Positions 12,499 through 23,700 of a stretch of DNA of 64,000 nucleotides are shown here, one piece after another. The stretch lies in the NCBI GenBank assembly GCA_963573385.1, contig CAUYLG010071768.1:16083-80082 (forward strand). Direction: 5' to 3'. Every line of letters begins with the position of its first letter. The first letter of the stretch is position 1. Under the pieces are notes generated by a model. It was not told the DNA's origin. It did no database searches and saw only the letters and a program-made list of their open reading frames with translations. The stretch comes from Cacajao melanocephalus. Lineage: Eukaryota > Chordata > Mammalia > Primates > Pitheciidae. The position numbers and the translations under genes were made by a program.

Positions 12499-12868
12499 TG
12501 ATATGCTTTGGCTGTGTTCCCACCCAGATCTCATCTTGTAGTTCCCATAATCCCCATGTGTCATGGGAGGGACCCAGTGGGAGGTAATTGAATCATGGGG
12601 ACAGTTACCCTCATGCTGTTCTTGTGATAGTGAGTGAGTTCTCATGAGATCTGATGGTTTTATAAGGGAATTTTCTCCCTTTTGCTAGGCACTTCTCTCT
12701 CCTACTGCCATGCAAAGAAGGATTTGTTTGCTTCCCCTTCCGCCATGATTCTAAGTTTCCTGAGGCCTCCCCAGCCATGTTGAACTGTGAGTCAATTAAA
12801 CTTCTTTCCTTTATAAATTACCCAGTCTCATGTATTTCTTCATAGCAACATGAGAACGGGCTAATACA
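12499..12868 (+). repeat. 3' LTR of the MaLR element
   Basis: A full-length MST-type LTR of 370 bp with TG...CA ends. It contains the typical 'atgagatctgatggtttta' block near 12644 and 'gaggcctccccagccatg' near 12762. Comparing it with the 5' LTR would date the insertion. Confidence 0.9.
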
Positions 12869-12873
12869 GTCCC

Positions 12874-13784
12874 TAATACATATTCTGCATGCTAATCTCT
12901 GTCTCTAAGACTGCTTCTCAGGAAACCCAAGTTGCAATAACAGTGTAATCAAATTCTTTGTTTCTAATGTTATTTAAATATATTGATTTACATCAAAGAT
13001 GCATACATTTTTAATAATCACTTAATAATACAACTTGATATTGTTTAGAGATGTTAAAATTACCTGCTACAGAACTACTTTCCTCTGGAAACTGGTAGGG
13101 CTGGTTGATTTGCTCTGATGGAAAAACAATCATGAGTCCGAAAGGCATTTATATTAGGCTACAAAATTTAAGTCCCCATACTTGAGAAATTATACTGGGA
13201 ATTGAGAAATGGCATTGGAGTTTACCTAGGGGAGAAAAAAATTAGGAGGTTGCTAGTCCCAGTGGGATCTTCCCAAAGTTTTTGTTGTTGTCGTTAAGGC
13301 CTATAGCTATACAGCTTCTTGAAGGTTATTACTGATTACCACAAAGAGCTCTGCCAAAGGCATTACAACATAGTGAAGATAACGTGGTGTGGCCATCATC
13401 TGCCTTCTCTCTGTTCTTAGTCCCCTCTGCGCTTGGTCTCACAGAACGTCTTTTTCCCCTAATATTTTATTAGCCAATAGAAGTATGCTGAGGTATTTGA
13501 ATTTTAGAGGATAATTCAAAAGAAGGCATAACCTTTCAGCATAGAAACATGAATCTGAATTGCCAGTGGAAGAGTTTCACATACTATAACCAGAGCAGAA
13601 AATGTAATTTAGGGCAGACAGACAGTCTGCCCAATGTTGAGCCAGATACAGATACTCTTCTCAAACACCTTTAATAAAGACTTTGATTAATTGTGCCTTG
13701 TGTTGTGATTACTCATTCACCCCACACTGATACCTTGGTTGTACAGTTTGCCTCACTATCAGTTTGAACTTCAACTCTGAATTT
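12874..13784. other. Unannotated intergenic sequence
   Basis: No gene is seen. The first 80 bp may continue an older repeat into which the MaLR element inserted. Nothing else can be named. Confidence 0.45.
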
Positions 13785-14810
13785 GACAATTCACTCATCA
13801 AGAAATAACAAGAACCTACCAGGTGCTAGAGAGACCGTAGAAAACAAGCAAGACAAGGTCCCCGCCTTCTACTGGAGGAAGACAAAGAAACAAAAAGATA
13901 AATAAGTATCATTGTTGCAGGCAGCAACAAGGGCTGAGACAAGAATAAAGGTTAAGTTAAAGGCAATTTTAGCTGTGATGAGTGAGGTCATTGAAGACCT
14001 TTCTGAGCAAGTGACATGTGAACAGACACCTGAATAGTGAACATCAAGTTGTGAAGATTTAGGAAGAAGAGCATCCCAGGCAAAGCCTGTGAAGTAGGAG
14101 CACAGCAAACAAAGGGGAGAATGACAGATGGGTTAGAGCAGTAGGCAGGGGTCAGATCATATAATTTAGATTTTGTTCTAAATAATTACAGAAGTCACTG
14201 AAAGATTTCTAAGAATGAGGAACATGACGTGATGTAAGTTTGCAGAGATCCCTCCAACTGTTGCTTCGTGAGAGGGCTATAAGAGAATGACAGTGAAGTC
14301 AGGTGAAGCAGTTGGAAATGTAGAGTTACAGAGCAGGTGAAGTTGAGCCTGGTGGTGGGAAGAGGTTATAGGAAGTGATTGGATTCAGAATGAATTTTAG
14401 AAATAAAACCCACAGGACTTGGCAATGGACTAGGTGAGAGGAATGACAAAAAGAGATGACTCAAATATATCTCCCAGGTGTCCTTGCTGGCACAACTGAA
14501 TGAATGATGGTACCATCAATTTGGATGGGAAACATGAGAGGAGTACATTTGGAGGCCGGGGAAAAATAAAGAGTTGCGTTTGGACATGTTAAATGTGAGA
14601 TGTCAACATCGCACTGAAGATCTTAAATAGGACACTTGCATACATAAATACATAGCTCAGAAGAGAAGCTGGAGCTAGAAGTATAGATCTGTACGTCAAC
14701 TGATAAGGGTAATTTTAAAACCCATGGGACTAGGGGTATAGCCAGAGAAGAAAAGAGATCAAAGGCTGAGCTTTGAGGAACTTCAGTATTTACAGAAGTG
14801 ATTTACAACA
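13785..14810 (-). mobile_element. LINE-2 (L2), antisense, 3' part
   Basis: The order matches reverse-complement L2 3' sequence. It has 'taccaggtgctagaga' (end of the element) near 13818, 'gggtcagatcatataa' near 14149, 'cccacaggacttggcaatgg' near 14409, 'tttggacatgttaaatgtga' near 14579 and 'ctttgaggaacttcagtatt' near 14771. It is ancient and non-coding now. Confidence 0.8.
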
Positions 14811-14988
14811 CTCCATGCACATTGAAATTACTAGAAGATTAAAAAAAATGTTGAACCTCCACCCATCCTTCACAGATCTGATTTGGTCTGGGGTTCAGTT
14901 TGAGTATCAGGAAATTTTAAAACGTCTCAGTAATTCTCACGTTCAGCTAAGGTGGAAACCACTAATTAAAAATTGTTAATAGCAGCTG

Positions 14989-15110
14989 TTTTGAGAAGCT
15001 GAGTGGGAAGAATCACTTAAGCGCAGGAGGTCAAGGCTACAGTGAGCTCTGTTCACACCTTACACTCCAGCTTAGGTGACAGAGCAAAACCCCATCACTT
15101 AAAAACAAAT
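14989..15110 (+). mobile_element. Alu right-arm-like monomer
   Basis: A single Alu arm from a 'ctgagtgggaagaatcac' block to an 'actccagcttaggtgacaga' block and a short A-rich tail. It is too short for a full dimer, so it is a FRAM-like monomer or a truncated Alu. Confidence 0.75.
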
Positions 15111-16213
15111 GGGAAGAGAAGGCTAAGCCAGAATTACTAGAATGAAAAGAGCCATCAGCGAGGTAGGAAGAAAACCAGGACAGTAGTATCCTGGAAGTTA
15201 AGTGAAAAGAGTGTTCCAAGGATGGAATGGCCAATTGTGTCAAATGCTAATAAGACATTAAGTAAAAAGAGAGAGAGGAGAGAAGAACATGAGGGTGTCG
15301 GGGATCCAAACATGAAAAAGTTTTTATAGGTTGTAAGGATGAAGGCCTGCCCAGCACAGGCTAAAGGGAGTGGATAGTGAGAAGGCAGAGATCGCTGCTG
15401 TGTGCTCTGTCCCCTCTGCCCTGGGCCAGGGCCACCCAGATCCTAGGCTCATATCCAGCATCTCTGGCTGCACCTTGTCCAGGGGCTTGGATGGTCAATG
15501 CCCCTCAAGTAACACTATTTCAATTACTTATTCATAAGGCCAGTCAACATTTATTTCACAGCTCATTGAATGCATACTCAGCACTTACATGTGCTAGTTA
15601 TTTTTAGGTATAAGGGATTAACGCCAAATAAGATAGAGTTCTTGCTCTCAGGGAATTGTCAATTCATTGAGGAAGAGGGTCACAAATAATCACAACAAAA
15701 CAGCAATCTTGATTCTCCTTCCCCGGCGTCACTCCTCTTTCTATTCTCATTTCCACTTATCTAGTTTAAGCCTTGAAAATGAATAATAATGTCCTAAGCA
15801 GCCTTCCTGTATCCAGTCTCTCTCTTCCTGCCAATCTAGTTTAAACCTTGCTGCCAAATTCCTCTTTCTAAAGCACAACCCTGTTCGTGTCATCTGTTCA
15901 TTGAAGAAGCATTCACTGAGCACCTACTAAGTACAAAAAGAAATCCAAGGTCTTGCCTCCTATAATGTAGGGCCAATTTATGTCAAAAATCCCAATAATG
16001 TAATATCAATTAGAAGCAAACCTAGCAGATATCTAGTCCATGCCCAAATCTCCTATATGAATCTCTCTATAAATGATAAATGGATAGCTGGATGGAGAAT
16101 TCATTTTTTGTAAAAGGAGCCAAATACATATTGAAGAAGTTGGAATTTTTTACAAGTTCTTCCTTCAGTCCTGCGTCCTGCTCTACAGAGTGCAAGCTTC
16201 TTCGTTGCCATTC
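15111..16213. other. Intergenic sequence with L2-like fragments
   Basis: Reverse-complement L2 3' text ('cattgaatgcatactcagca' near 15565, 'ttgctctcagggaattgtca' near 15643) lies at about 15525-15700. A second, sense-looking L2-like fragment lies at about 15720-15960. No gene is supported. Confidence 0.5.
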
Positions 16214-16224
16214 AAGACCTTCTG

Positions 16225-16777
16225 CAGGCCAGGCATGGTGGTTCACGCCCATAATCTCAGCACTTTGAGAGGCCAGGGTGGAAGGATCGCCTGAGCCCAA
16301 GAGTTTGAGACCAGCCTAGACGATATAGTGAAACCTTGTCTCTACAATACAATAAAATAAAAATTAGCTGGACATTGTGGCATGCTTCTGTGGTCCCAGC
16401 TTCTCAGGCGGCTGAGGCAGAAGGATTGCTTGAGCCTAAGTAGTCAAGACTCCAGCGACCCACAATCATGCTACTGTACTTCAGCCTGGGTGACACAGCA
16501 ATACCCTGTCTCTTAAAAAACTAAAATAAATGAGAAGGCAAGGCGGGAAAACCACTTGAGCCCAGGAATCTGAGAACAGCACGAGCAACATGGTGACACT
16601 TTGTCTCTACAATAAATATAAAAATTAGCCAGCCATGATGGCGTGCACCTGTAGTCCCAGCTACTCAGTAGACTGAGGTGGGAGGGTCACCTGAGCCCGA
16701 AGAGGTCGAGGCTGCAGTAAGCCATGATCACGCCAGCCTGGGCAACAGAGTGAGACCCTGTCTTAAATAAAAATAAA
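16225..16777 (+). mobile_element. Tandem double Alu inside one target-site duplication
   Basis: Two Alu units run head to tail: a full old (AluJ-like) dimer at 16225-16531 and a second unit at about 16532-16777 lacking its first ~45 bp. The whole ~550 bp block, not each unit, is bounded by a perfect 11-bp repeat, aagaccttctg, at 16214-16224 and 16778-16788. It inserted as one piece or grew after insertion by unequal exchange. Confidence 0.85.
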
Positions 16778-16849
16778 AAGACCTTCTGTAGTTTGATCCT
16801 AAGGCACTCATATCTTACCTTCTGATATTCTCCCTTAACATTCTTCTCC

Positions 16850-17520
16850 CTGGATGTGCTTTCACACCAGCACACCTTCCCCTTGTTCCACATAATCAAA
16901 TCTCACACATCCTTCAAGGCCATGGTCAGGGTCCACCATCTCCATAACACCACACTGAGTCCCTCAGCTGACTCATTATCTCTCTCACCTGAGATCCCTC
17001 AGGCTTTATTTTTACCTTCCTTAGGGGTTTCTATCTTTGATGATTGATGCAGCTGTCCTTTTTTTCATACCTCACTGAAAGGTCCGTGATATCTGGGCTT
17101 ATCTCCTGGATGTCTGTCTCCTCCATGGTACCCAACGTAGTGACTTGGAAGTTTCGCTTGACAGACACTTGTGGAATTAATAGAGCAGCAGTTCTCTGGA
17201 TCTGTTATTTTGTGAAAGGAAAAGCCTTCTTAACATGTGAACATTTCTACTAACTCTAATATTGTAATTTCTAAATTTAAAGTATTAGATAGTATTGCAT
17301 ACCTAATACTGTGTTTCCCATTTCAAAGACACAGTTGTGATTTTCTGGGGGAAAGACAATACATAAGAAATAATTCACTTATGAACAGAATATTTTAAAA
17401 TGTTAGTTGTTAGCAAGAGAAAATAACAAAGTTGCTCACAGTGGGAGGAGATACATGTAGTCAAGAGTCACCAGAGCATTAAAAGGAAAAAGCACTGGCT
17501 GATCTGGGCTTTGAAATCCC
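16850..17520 (+). repeat. Local duplication, copy 1 (contains L2 3' end)
   Basis: This segment aligns collinearly with 20110-20790 at a constant offset of about 3256-3270 bp. Anchors include 'ctcactgaaa' (17071 / 20330), 'agcagca' (17184 / 20440) and 'tttcaaagac' (17321 / 20581). The first ~290 bp is L2 3' sequence in sense orientation. The rest is not a repeat I recognise, so the similarity reflects duplication of the locus and not two separate L2 insertions. Confidence 0.8.
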
Positions 17521-19653
17521 CATACAGTTCTTAAGTCCTGGGCATTTTAAGCCTAGAACGAAGGCTAAGTCAGGGACACTAGAGGGAGCCAAGGCTTGCA
17601 ATCTGCAGAACATGCTTTCTGGCTGAATTAGCCTTGGGTTCACGGATTCTAAAACATTTGCTTAGCAGATTGAAAAGGATCATCTCTATCACACATTCAA
17701 GTGTGTGTAGAGGACCATTTCTAAAATGCAAGCTATGTTGAATTTATTTTCAGTTTTTACTAGCGTTAAACCTCTTTGGAGAAGATAAGTATTAAGAACT
17801 TGATGTCTATGCATTTCATGCCATTTTTGCCAGTGAATATATCCTGAGACCTATCTGCGAGCTAATCTAAGACATTTAACAACCCCTGATGGGGTTTCTG
17901 GGGATGGAAGTAGAGAAGAATCAGGTGGGATCCTGTTCTAGTCCCCTCCCACCTGTTCTCAAAGCATGAGGCTCTTACACCATCCAGCTGGGGTCTAGAG
18001 GTTACTACCCACACTTTCAAATACCAGGCCTGTGGAACCAATTATGGCCAGCCCCTCTAGCCTTTTCACTCCGTCCAAACCCAAAGAAAGCCCTAAGCAA
18101 GTAGTGTTTAAAAGTACCTGGATATTCTGGGGCAGCAGTATGAGCTCAGCCTGGCCACCATCACCAGAACTGGCCCTGGTTCTGGGTCCTGATGGACGGC
18201 TCAGGGTGAAGGAGTGCGGCTTCCATCCACAGTCAGGCGATAAGAGTGAGGAGCAGCTGGAAGGGGAGGGAAAGAATTGGCTAGTGTCCTGATTATTGCC
18301 CTGCCTCAAAGAGGGTGACACTAGAAAAGGTGAAATCACATAAAATCACAGATTTACTAAAGGATTAGAACTGGATCATATTTTCTTGCCATCTATAAAT
18401 GTTTATGTGTACTAAAATTTGGGACACAGGAACTTAAGAAATAAAAAAGGATATTGTGACTATAAAGCCATTGTGACTCATCAGAATCCCTGAGAAGAAG
18501 CTCATGCTGAGGAAGACACTCCAGGGGACCCTGGCATGGAGGGGTCTCCCACACTACCTACTCCCAGTGCCATCAGAGAGGAGACTAAGGAATGAACAAG
18601 CATGAGGGCCTCACCAGCTGCCGCAGAGCCTGCAAAGCCAGACTGGAGTACCTGAGAGGCCTCCTTTTCATCCAAATGCCACTTCGAGAAAGCCTCTAAA
18701 CGTGACTGACATCAGCTTCCAACTAACTTGAGGGCAGGAGACTGAAGAGCCAGATCTAGAAAGAAGAGCAAATTGTGGGGACAGGCTCCTAAGTTGAGTT
18801 TGCAAAGAGAGGCGCATTACCCAGTACTCCTCTGTGTGCCCATACTGCTGTCCCAGCATCCTCATGCTTTTCCTCTCCCTCTAAATCCTAATAACAAAAG
18901 GAAGACAAAAGCAAGCAAGCAGAAGTTTAAAAAAAGGATACTGTGTGGAGAATTGCTTTTTCCAGTAGAGATGCCCAGTGAGGGTGAGCCAGGTGAGAAG
19001 AATCAAGAACACGGCTGGAGCTGCTATCCTGGAGGTGGGGCAGGACAGAAAGAGTTCCAGGCAGCATCAGGGAGAACAAACAAGGTGTCCTGGCTTGTCT
19101 GGAGCCTGCTGTGCAGGCTAGAGGGCTATAGAAAGCCAACCCCGAGGGAGAGTGAGGGATTAAGAGGAGAGGTCTGAGCTGCAGAGGCTGGGTAGCTCCT
19201 GTCTGTGCTGTCTGAGCTGCTCAATCACTGTGGCTTTTCTCAGAAATAGGCCCTGCCTGGCTTCTCTCCAGGCAAAGTGCAAACTCTGGAGGCTGAGTGT
19301 GGGCTGAGGTGAGAGAGAAGTAGGCAGCACTCCTGCCCAGACTCCAGGAGGACAGCTTGAACCCTACATAAAACAGAGCCGGCTGGGACCGCAGCAGGGA
19401 GAGTAAATACACAGTCTAAAGTGCTGGGGTGAGAGCAAGTGGGGTAAGTACCCTGCCTCTGCCTGACTCTGCCAAAGGAGAATGGGACTGGACGCTTCCC
19501 TGCACTTGTGGGATGTGGATAAGAGGAGACAAGTGAAACTGAGAAACAAGAAGAGAGACAGCTCTCTTTCTGTGGGAGAGCTGGGGTTGGCCACATCAAG
19601 AGGAGCTCCAATTCAGGCAGATGAAAGTGTTCTTTCAATAAACCCTCGGGAGG
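17521..19653. other. Spacer between duplicated segments, no gene
   Basis: Largely unique, moderately GC-rich sequence. Overlapping open frames on both strands around 18.0-18.3 kb (up to 114 codons) and 18.8-19.6 kb (up to 134 codons) start at non-ATG codons and have no recognisable domain, so they are not called as genes. Confidence 0.5.
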
Positions 19654-19658
19654 CTCAG

Positions 19659-20034
19659 TATCTTGGTCCGTTTTGGGCTGCTATAATATGATATCCGAAA
19701 AGACTGGCTGAAAACAGAAATTGATGTCTCACAGTCCCGGAGGCTGGCAAGTCTAAGATCAAGGTTCCGGCATCTGACCAGGTCCTCCTTGCTGTGTCAT
19801 AACATGTCAGAAGGACAAAGAGAGGCAGCAGATGAGGGGGGCGGCAGAGACCAAACTCATCTTTTTATAAGGAACACGCTCCTGCCATAACCACATTAAT
19901 CCATTCACGAGGGCAGAGCCCCCTTGATCCAAGCACCTCCCATTAGGCCTCATCTCCCAACACCACTGCTCCAGAAATCAAGTTGTCAACACATAAACTT
20001 TGGTGGGCTGGGGAGGGACATTCAAACTACAGCA
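19659..20034 (-). repeat. MLT1-type ERVL-MaLR solo LTR, antisense
   Basis: Reverse-complement MLT1 text runs from 'tcttggtccgttttgggctg' to 'acattcaaactacagca', with 'attaatccattcacgagggc' inside. The LTR has the expected reduced TG...CA ends. 5-bp flanks ctcag (19654-19658) and ttcag (20035-20039) match 4 of 5, consistent with a target-site duplication. No internal region is present. Confidence 0.85.
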
Positions 20035-20109
20035 TTCAGCATGAACTGTAGCCACAATCACAGTTGTCACATATAACTCTGTGTGTCTGGTTTTGAATTG
20101 GACTTAAAG

Positions 20110-20790
20110 CTTGGTAAAGGCCAAAAGGCATTCACACTTGGGTACTCTTCCCCAAACCCCACATATGAAATCCTTCAAGATCGGGTTCAGGTGGCACTGT
20201 CTTCATAAAACCATCTGAGTCTCTCAGCTGACCCACTACTCCCTCGCCTGAGATTCCGCAGGCTTGTTTTCACCTTCCGTATGGGTTTTCATCTTTGATA
20301 GCTGGTGCACATGTCCTCTTGTTCACGCCTCACTGAAATGTCTGTGAGGCCTGTGCTCCTTTCTTGGGCATCTCTGTCTCCCCCACAGCACCCGGCACAG
20401 TGGCCTGGAAGTTTCACCAGATGCTTGTAGAACAAACAGAGCAGCAATTCTTTGGATCTGTTTTTCTGTTGTGTTAAAGGCAGACTCTATATAAATGTTT
20501 CCCCAAACTTGTTTTCCCAATTCTCTAATTTAGATTAAGTGTTAAATACCTACCACATATCTGATCTTGTGTGTTTCTCATTTCAAAGACCTGAAAGACA
20601 CAACTGTGATCTCATTGTGGTAACACAACATAGAAGGAACAATTAGCCTGTGAGGCTAACATAATAAATATGCTTAATTGCACCACATTGTAAGGAGATC
20701 TCAGAAGAGGGAGAGCTGCATGTGGTCCAGGAGGGAAGGGAGAGCTAAAAGGGAGAGTAGCTAGTTACGCTAAGCTTTGAGGATTTGCAC
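20110..20790 (+). repeat. Local duplication, copy 2 (contains L2 3' end)
   Basis: Paralogue of 16850-17520 in the same orientation. It carries the same L2 3' end followed by the same non-repeat sequence, including 'agcagcaattctttggatct' at 20440 and 'catttcaaagacctgaaaga' at 20579. Divergence by eye is roughly 20-25 percent, so the event is old. Confidence 0.8.
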
Positions 20791-23700
20791 AGGTTGGCAG
20801 CCCCACTGATATTGCAGCCCTTGCCCTTGATGCCCTGCCGCAGGCCTGGAGCCTGGAGCGACCCATCTCCTTGAAAACTGTTCTGGTTTTCTTGCTGTTG
20901 GTTAAGCCATCCAAGAAGAAATTTCAGTTGTCATTGAGAAGAGACAACCATCAGGACACTTCTTGGATTTCTGTGTCTCATAAACTGAGAAAACTAGGCT
21001 AGGTTGGTTGAGAGTCCTCCTTGACTTCATCCTCCTCAGCTAAGTAAGAAAAAGTTTCATCAGAATGATTTCCACTTGTCAAACAGACCTTGCCCTGATC
21101 AACCGGAATAGAAGCTTCCCACAATCTGAGGCTTTTCCCTTGCCATGACACTTAGGGTATCTCGTTCAGAGTTCCCATCATCCAGCAATTGGAAAAGTAA
21201 TTCCAGTACTCAGCTGGTGGTCATAGAAACTTAACTGTCCTCGGTTCAGAGATACAAGATTCCTCTAAGTCCCTCTACCTGAGAGATTAGACTTTCATTC
21301 TCCAGAGTCTGGTCCATTTCTGGTTTAATAGGTAAGACAGAAAGCCATGGACCCTCAGGGGTAAGTTCGTGCTTTGTCTGTCAACGTGAGACATGGTGGA
21401 ACAGTGCTGACTAGAAACCAGTCTCAGGCCCCAGTTTTGCCTTTCATCCAGATAAAACGATTGCTCTGGAATAACATGATCTATGAGTCCAACCAACAGG
21501 CACACCCTACACTCAGCACTCAGGCTGGCATTGTCAATATGGCATGCTTTATGGCTTCCCAAGAGAGCTTTGCTATGTTTCCTACCACGGCCACCATTTT
21601 CCCTCCCCATGTAAGTCTTTACATCTTCAGTGCCTAGCCCAGAGCCTGGCATGCAAAGACATCCTATAAATGATGCCGAATCCTGAGGGAGACACCTGGC
21701 AGATGAATGACACTAGCTAATATAGCCTTTAAAGACATGGTGTGACACAAAGATACACAAAAATCTCCTCTATCTCATTTCACAGCAGTAACTTTGAAAC
21801 CCCATCTTTTGGAAAAGCATTGTCTCCACTGTGATGTCCACGTCAATGAATCTGCTTGTCAATTTCTGTTGAGCCAGCGTGGAAGGAGCAACTCTCTGTA
21901 ATCTATTTACCTTAAGGAGCTCAGTCACGTGCCCAGCTCACAGCCTGTTTATCAGGATGAAGGATGCTCTCTGGAGAGAGCAGACAGCAGGACAGGCCAG
22001 GCTTGGATGACAGTCTGCCCTGTGGAGATTGACTTTAATGAAGCACAGAATAAACAGGAAGATTAAGAGGGTGCAAAAATCAGTGACAAGTTCTAAGTTC
22101 ACCTCTCTGTTGGAAATGAAGTGTTCTCTGTACAGCTGAGAGCTGTCTCTGGCCTATAGATGAGGGCATCTGTTTGGTTGCCAATGATTCCATGCTATAC
22201 AAATCAGCCTCTACATGAGCACAGAAAAGTTTTCTCTTAATTTACAGACCTAATTCTGTGCATTTTATTTAAATCTATCCACAAGGAAATTTTATTTAGA
22301 ATGAATAAAAATACTGCATTTATGAAAAGGTTTGAGAAAATATTTAATAGGCTAAAATGTTACCCTGACAGAGATAAAATGTTTTTAATATTGATCATTT
22401 ATACAGTCCTTCCACAGTCCTTTGTGCTGAGAAATCATGCTTTCTCAGCCTCATGACATAAAGGTGTAGTCCTTCCTGTAGGGATGGCTCGCCTATAAAA
22501 GAACTAAGTTGCTGGATTAAAATATAAACAAAACTAGGCTTCTTGACAACACAATGCTACTTCTATAGGAACTTAATGGCAACCAGACATTTCCTTGTAC
22601 ATTGTTTCAGTTACTTATTTCATATATCATTTTCAATAAATTTTAAAAAACCGAAGTTATAAAATAACCAGAGGGAACAATCCAGAATTCACACCCATCT
22701 TTTGGAGATGACCATTTTGTTTAGAGGATCCAAATGGAAGTATTTTCTTATGTCATCATTGTATCTTTTTCAAAAACATAGATATTACTAAAGGTGATGG
22801 CAAAGTATTGATTTTATATAAATATAGCATATTCCTTATTATTTAATCAAACTGTGAGAACAAGGCATGTGTATGTGTGGGTGTAAACATATTGAATGTT
22901 TATCGAGCATCATGTAATCCTGTTGATAGTACTGTAGCATTTATACCAGTAGATGGCACTCTGATTCAGATTGCTATTCCAAGCTCCCTGTTGTCCAGCA
23001 GTAATGTTTATATGTTTATTCAGTGGTAATGGTAAGCACACTCAATAATCTGCCGGGATGGACCCAACTGAAAGTGTGTAGTAACACAAAAGTAACCCAA
23101 AACGAGATATGCAGACTATTTTAAGAAAGCTGACATGTACGTCGGTAGAGTGCACAGTCATAATACAGTGATCAGAATGCCTGGATCCAGAAGGGATTCG
23201 TTGGGAACTTCTCTACTGAAGGGACTCATTAAGCAGACTTCATGGAATGGAACATATGGCAGCAAGAAGCAGGTATTCTAGGTACAAGTGGCCTTTAAGA
23301 AGGTAACCAGAGAATTAGGTATGAGGAATGTGAAATAGTTTGGGTCTACCTTGAGGAAGTCATCTGAGACAGGCTTAAAGTCAATATTTAAGCTTCATAT
23401 CAGGAGGAGAAAAAGGAGAGGGAGCAAGAGAAACGCAGGCTTTGCAAAAATAAGCAAACAAGACATGGTCAGCCAAAGTTATGCCTAGCATCCAATTTTC
23501 ACCTTTGACTATTTATCACAGTAAATAAAACTCAACTCAGCCAACGGAGCCACCATTTTTAATTTGGGGTTTTATATAAGTGTAAGTGGTTACACTGATA
23601 TTTTACATTATGTAATTCTGGAGATAATTCAACATATATTAGTCAAATGGAAACATGGAGTTTTCCACCTAAATGTAGAACTCTGAACCACATGTCTCCA

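Larger units (their letters stand above)
11084..12868 (+). mobile_element. ERVL-MaLR element, MST/THE1 group, two LTRs plus internal
   Basis: A near-complete mammalian apparent LTR retrotransposon. The 5' LTR starts 'tgatatggtttggctgtg' at 11084, the 3' LTR spans 12499-12868, and a ~1.18 kb internal region lies between. Flanking 5-bp target copies are atccc (11079-11083) and gtccc (12869-12873), 4 of 5 matching. MaLR internal regions are non-autonomous gag-like sequence, and here the longest open piece is 83 codons (11420-11671). No protein can be expected. Confidence 0.9.

Noticed and set aside
17995..18339. 114-codon minus-strand and 86-codon plus-strand open frames
   Set aside because: Both strands are open over the same GC-richer stretch. 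The minus frame starts at GTG and has no further methionine. No known family is visible.
18773..19177. 134-codon plus-strand open frame
   Set aside because: The start is TTG, there is no domain or splice context, and it overlaps open frames on the other strand.
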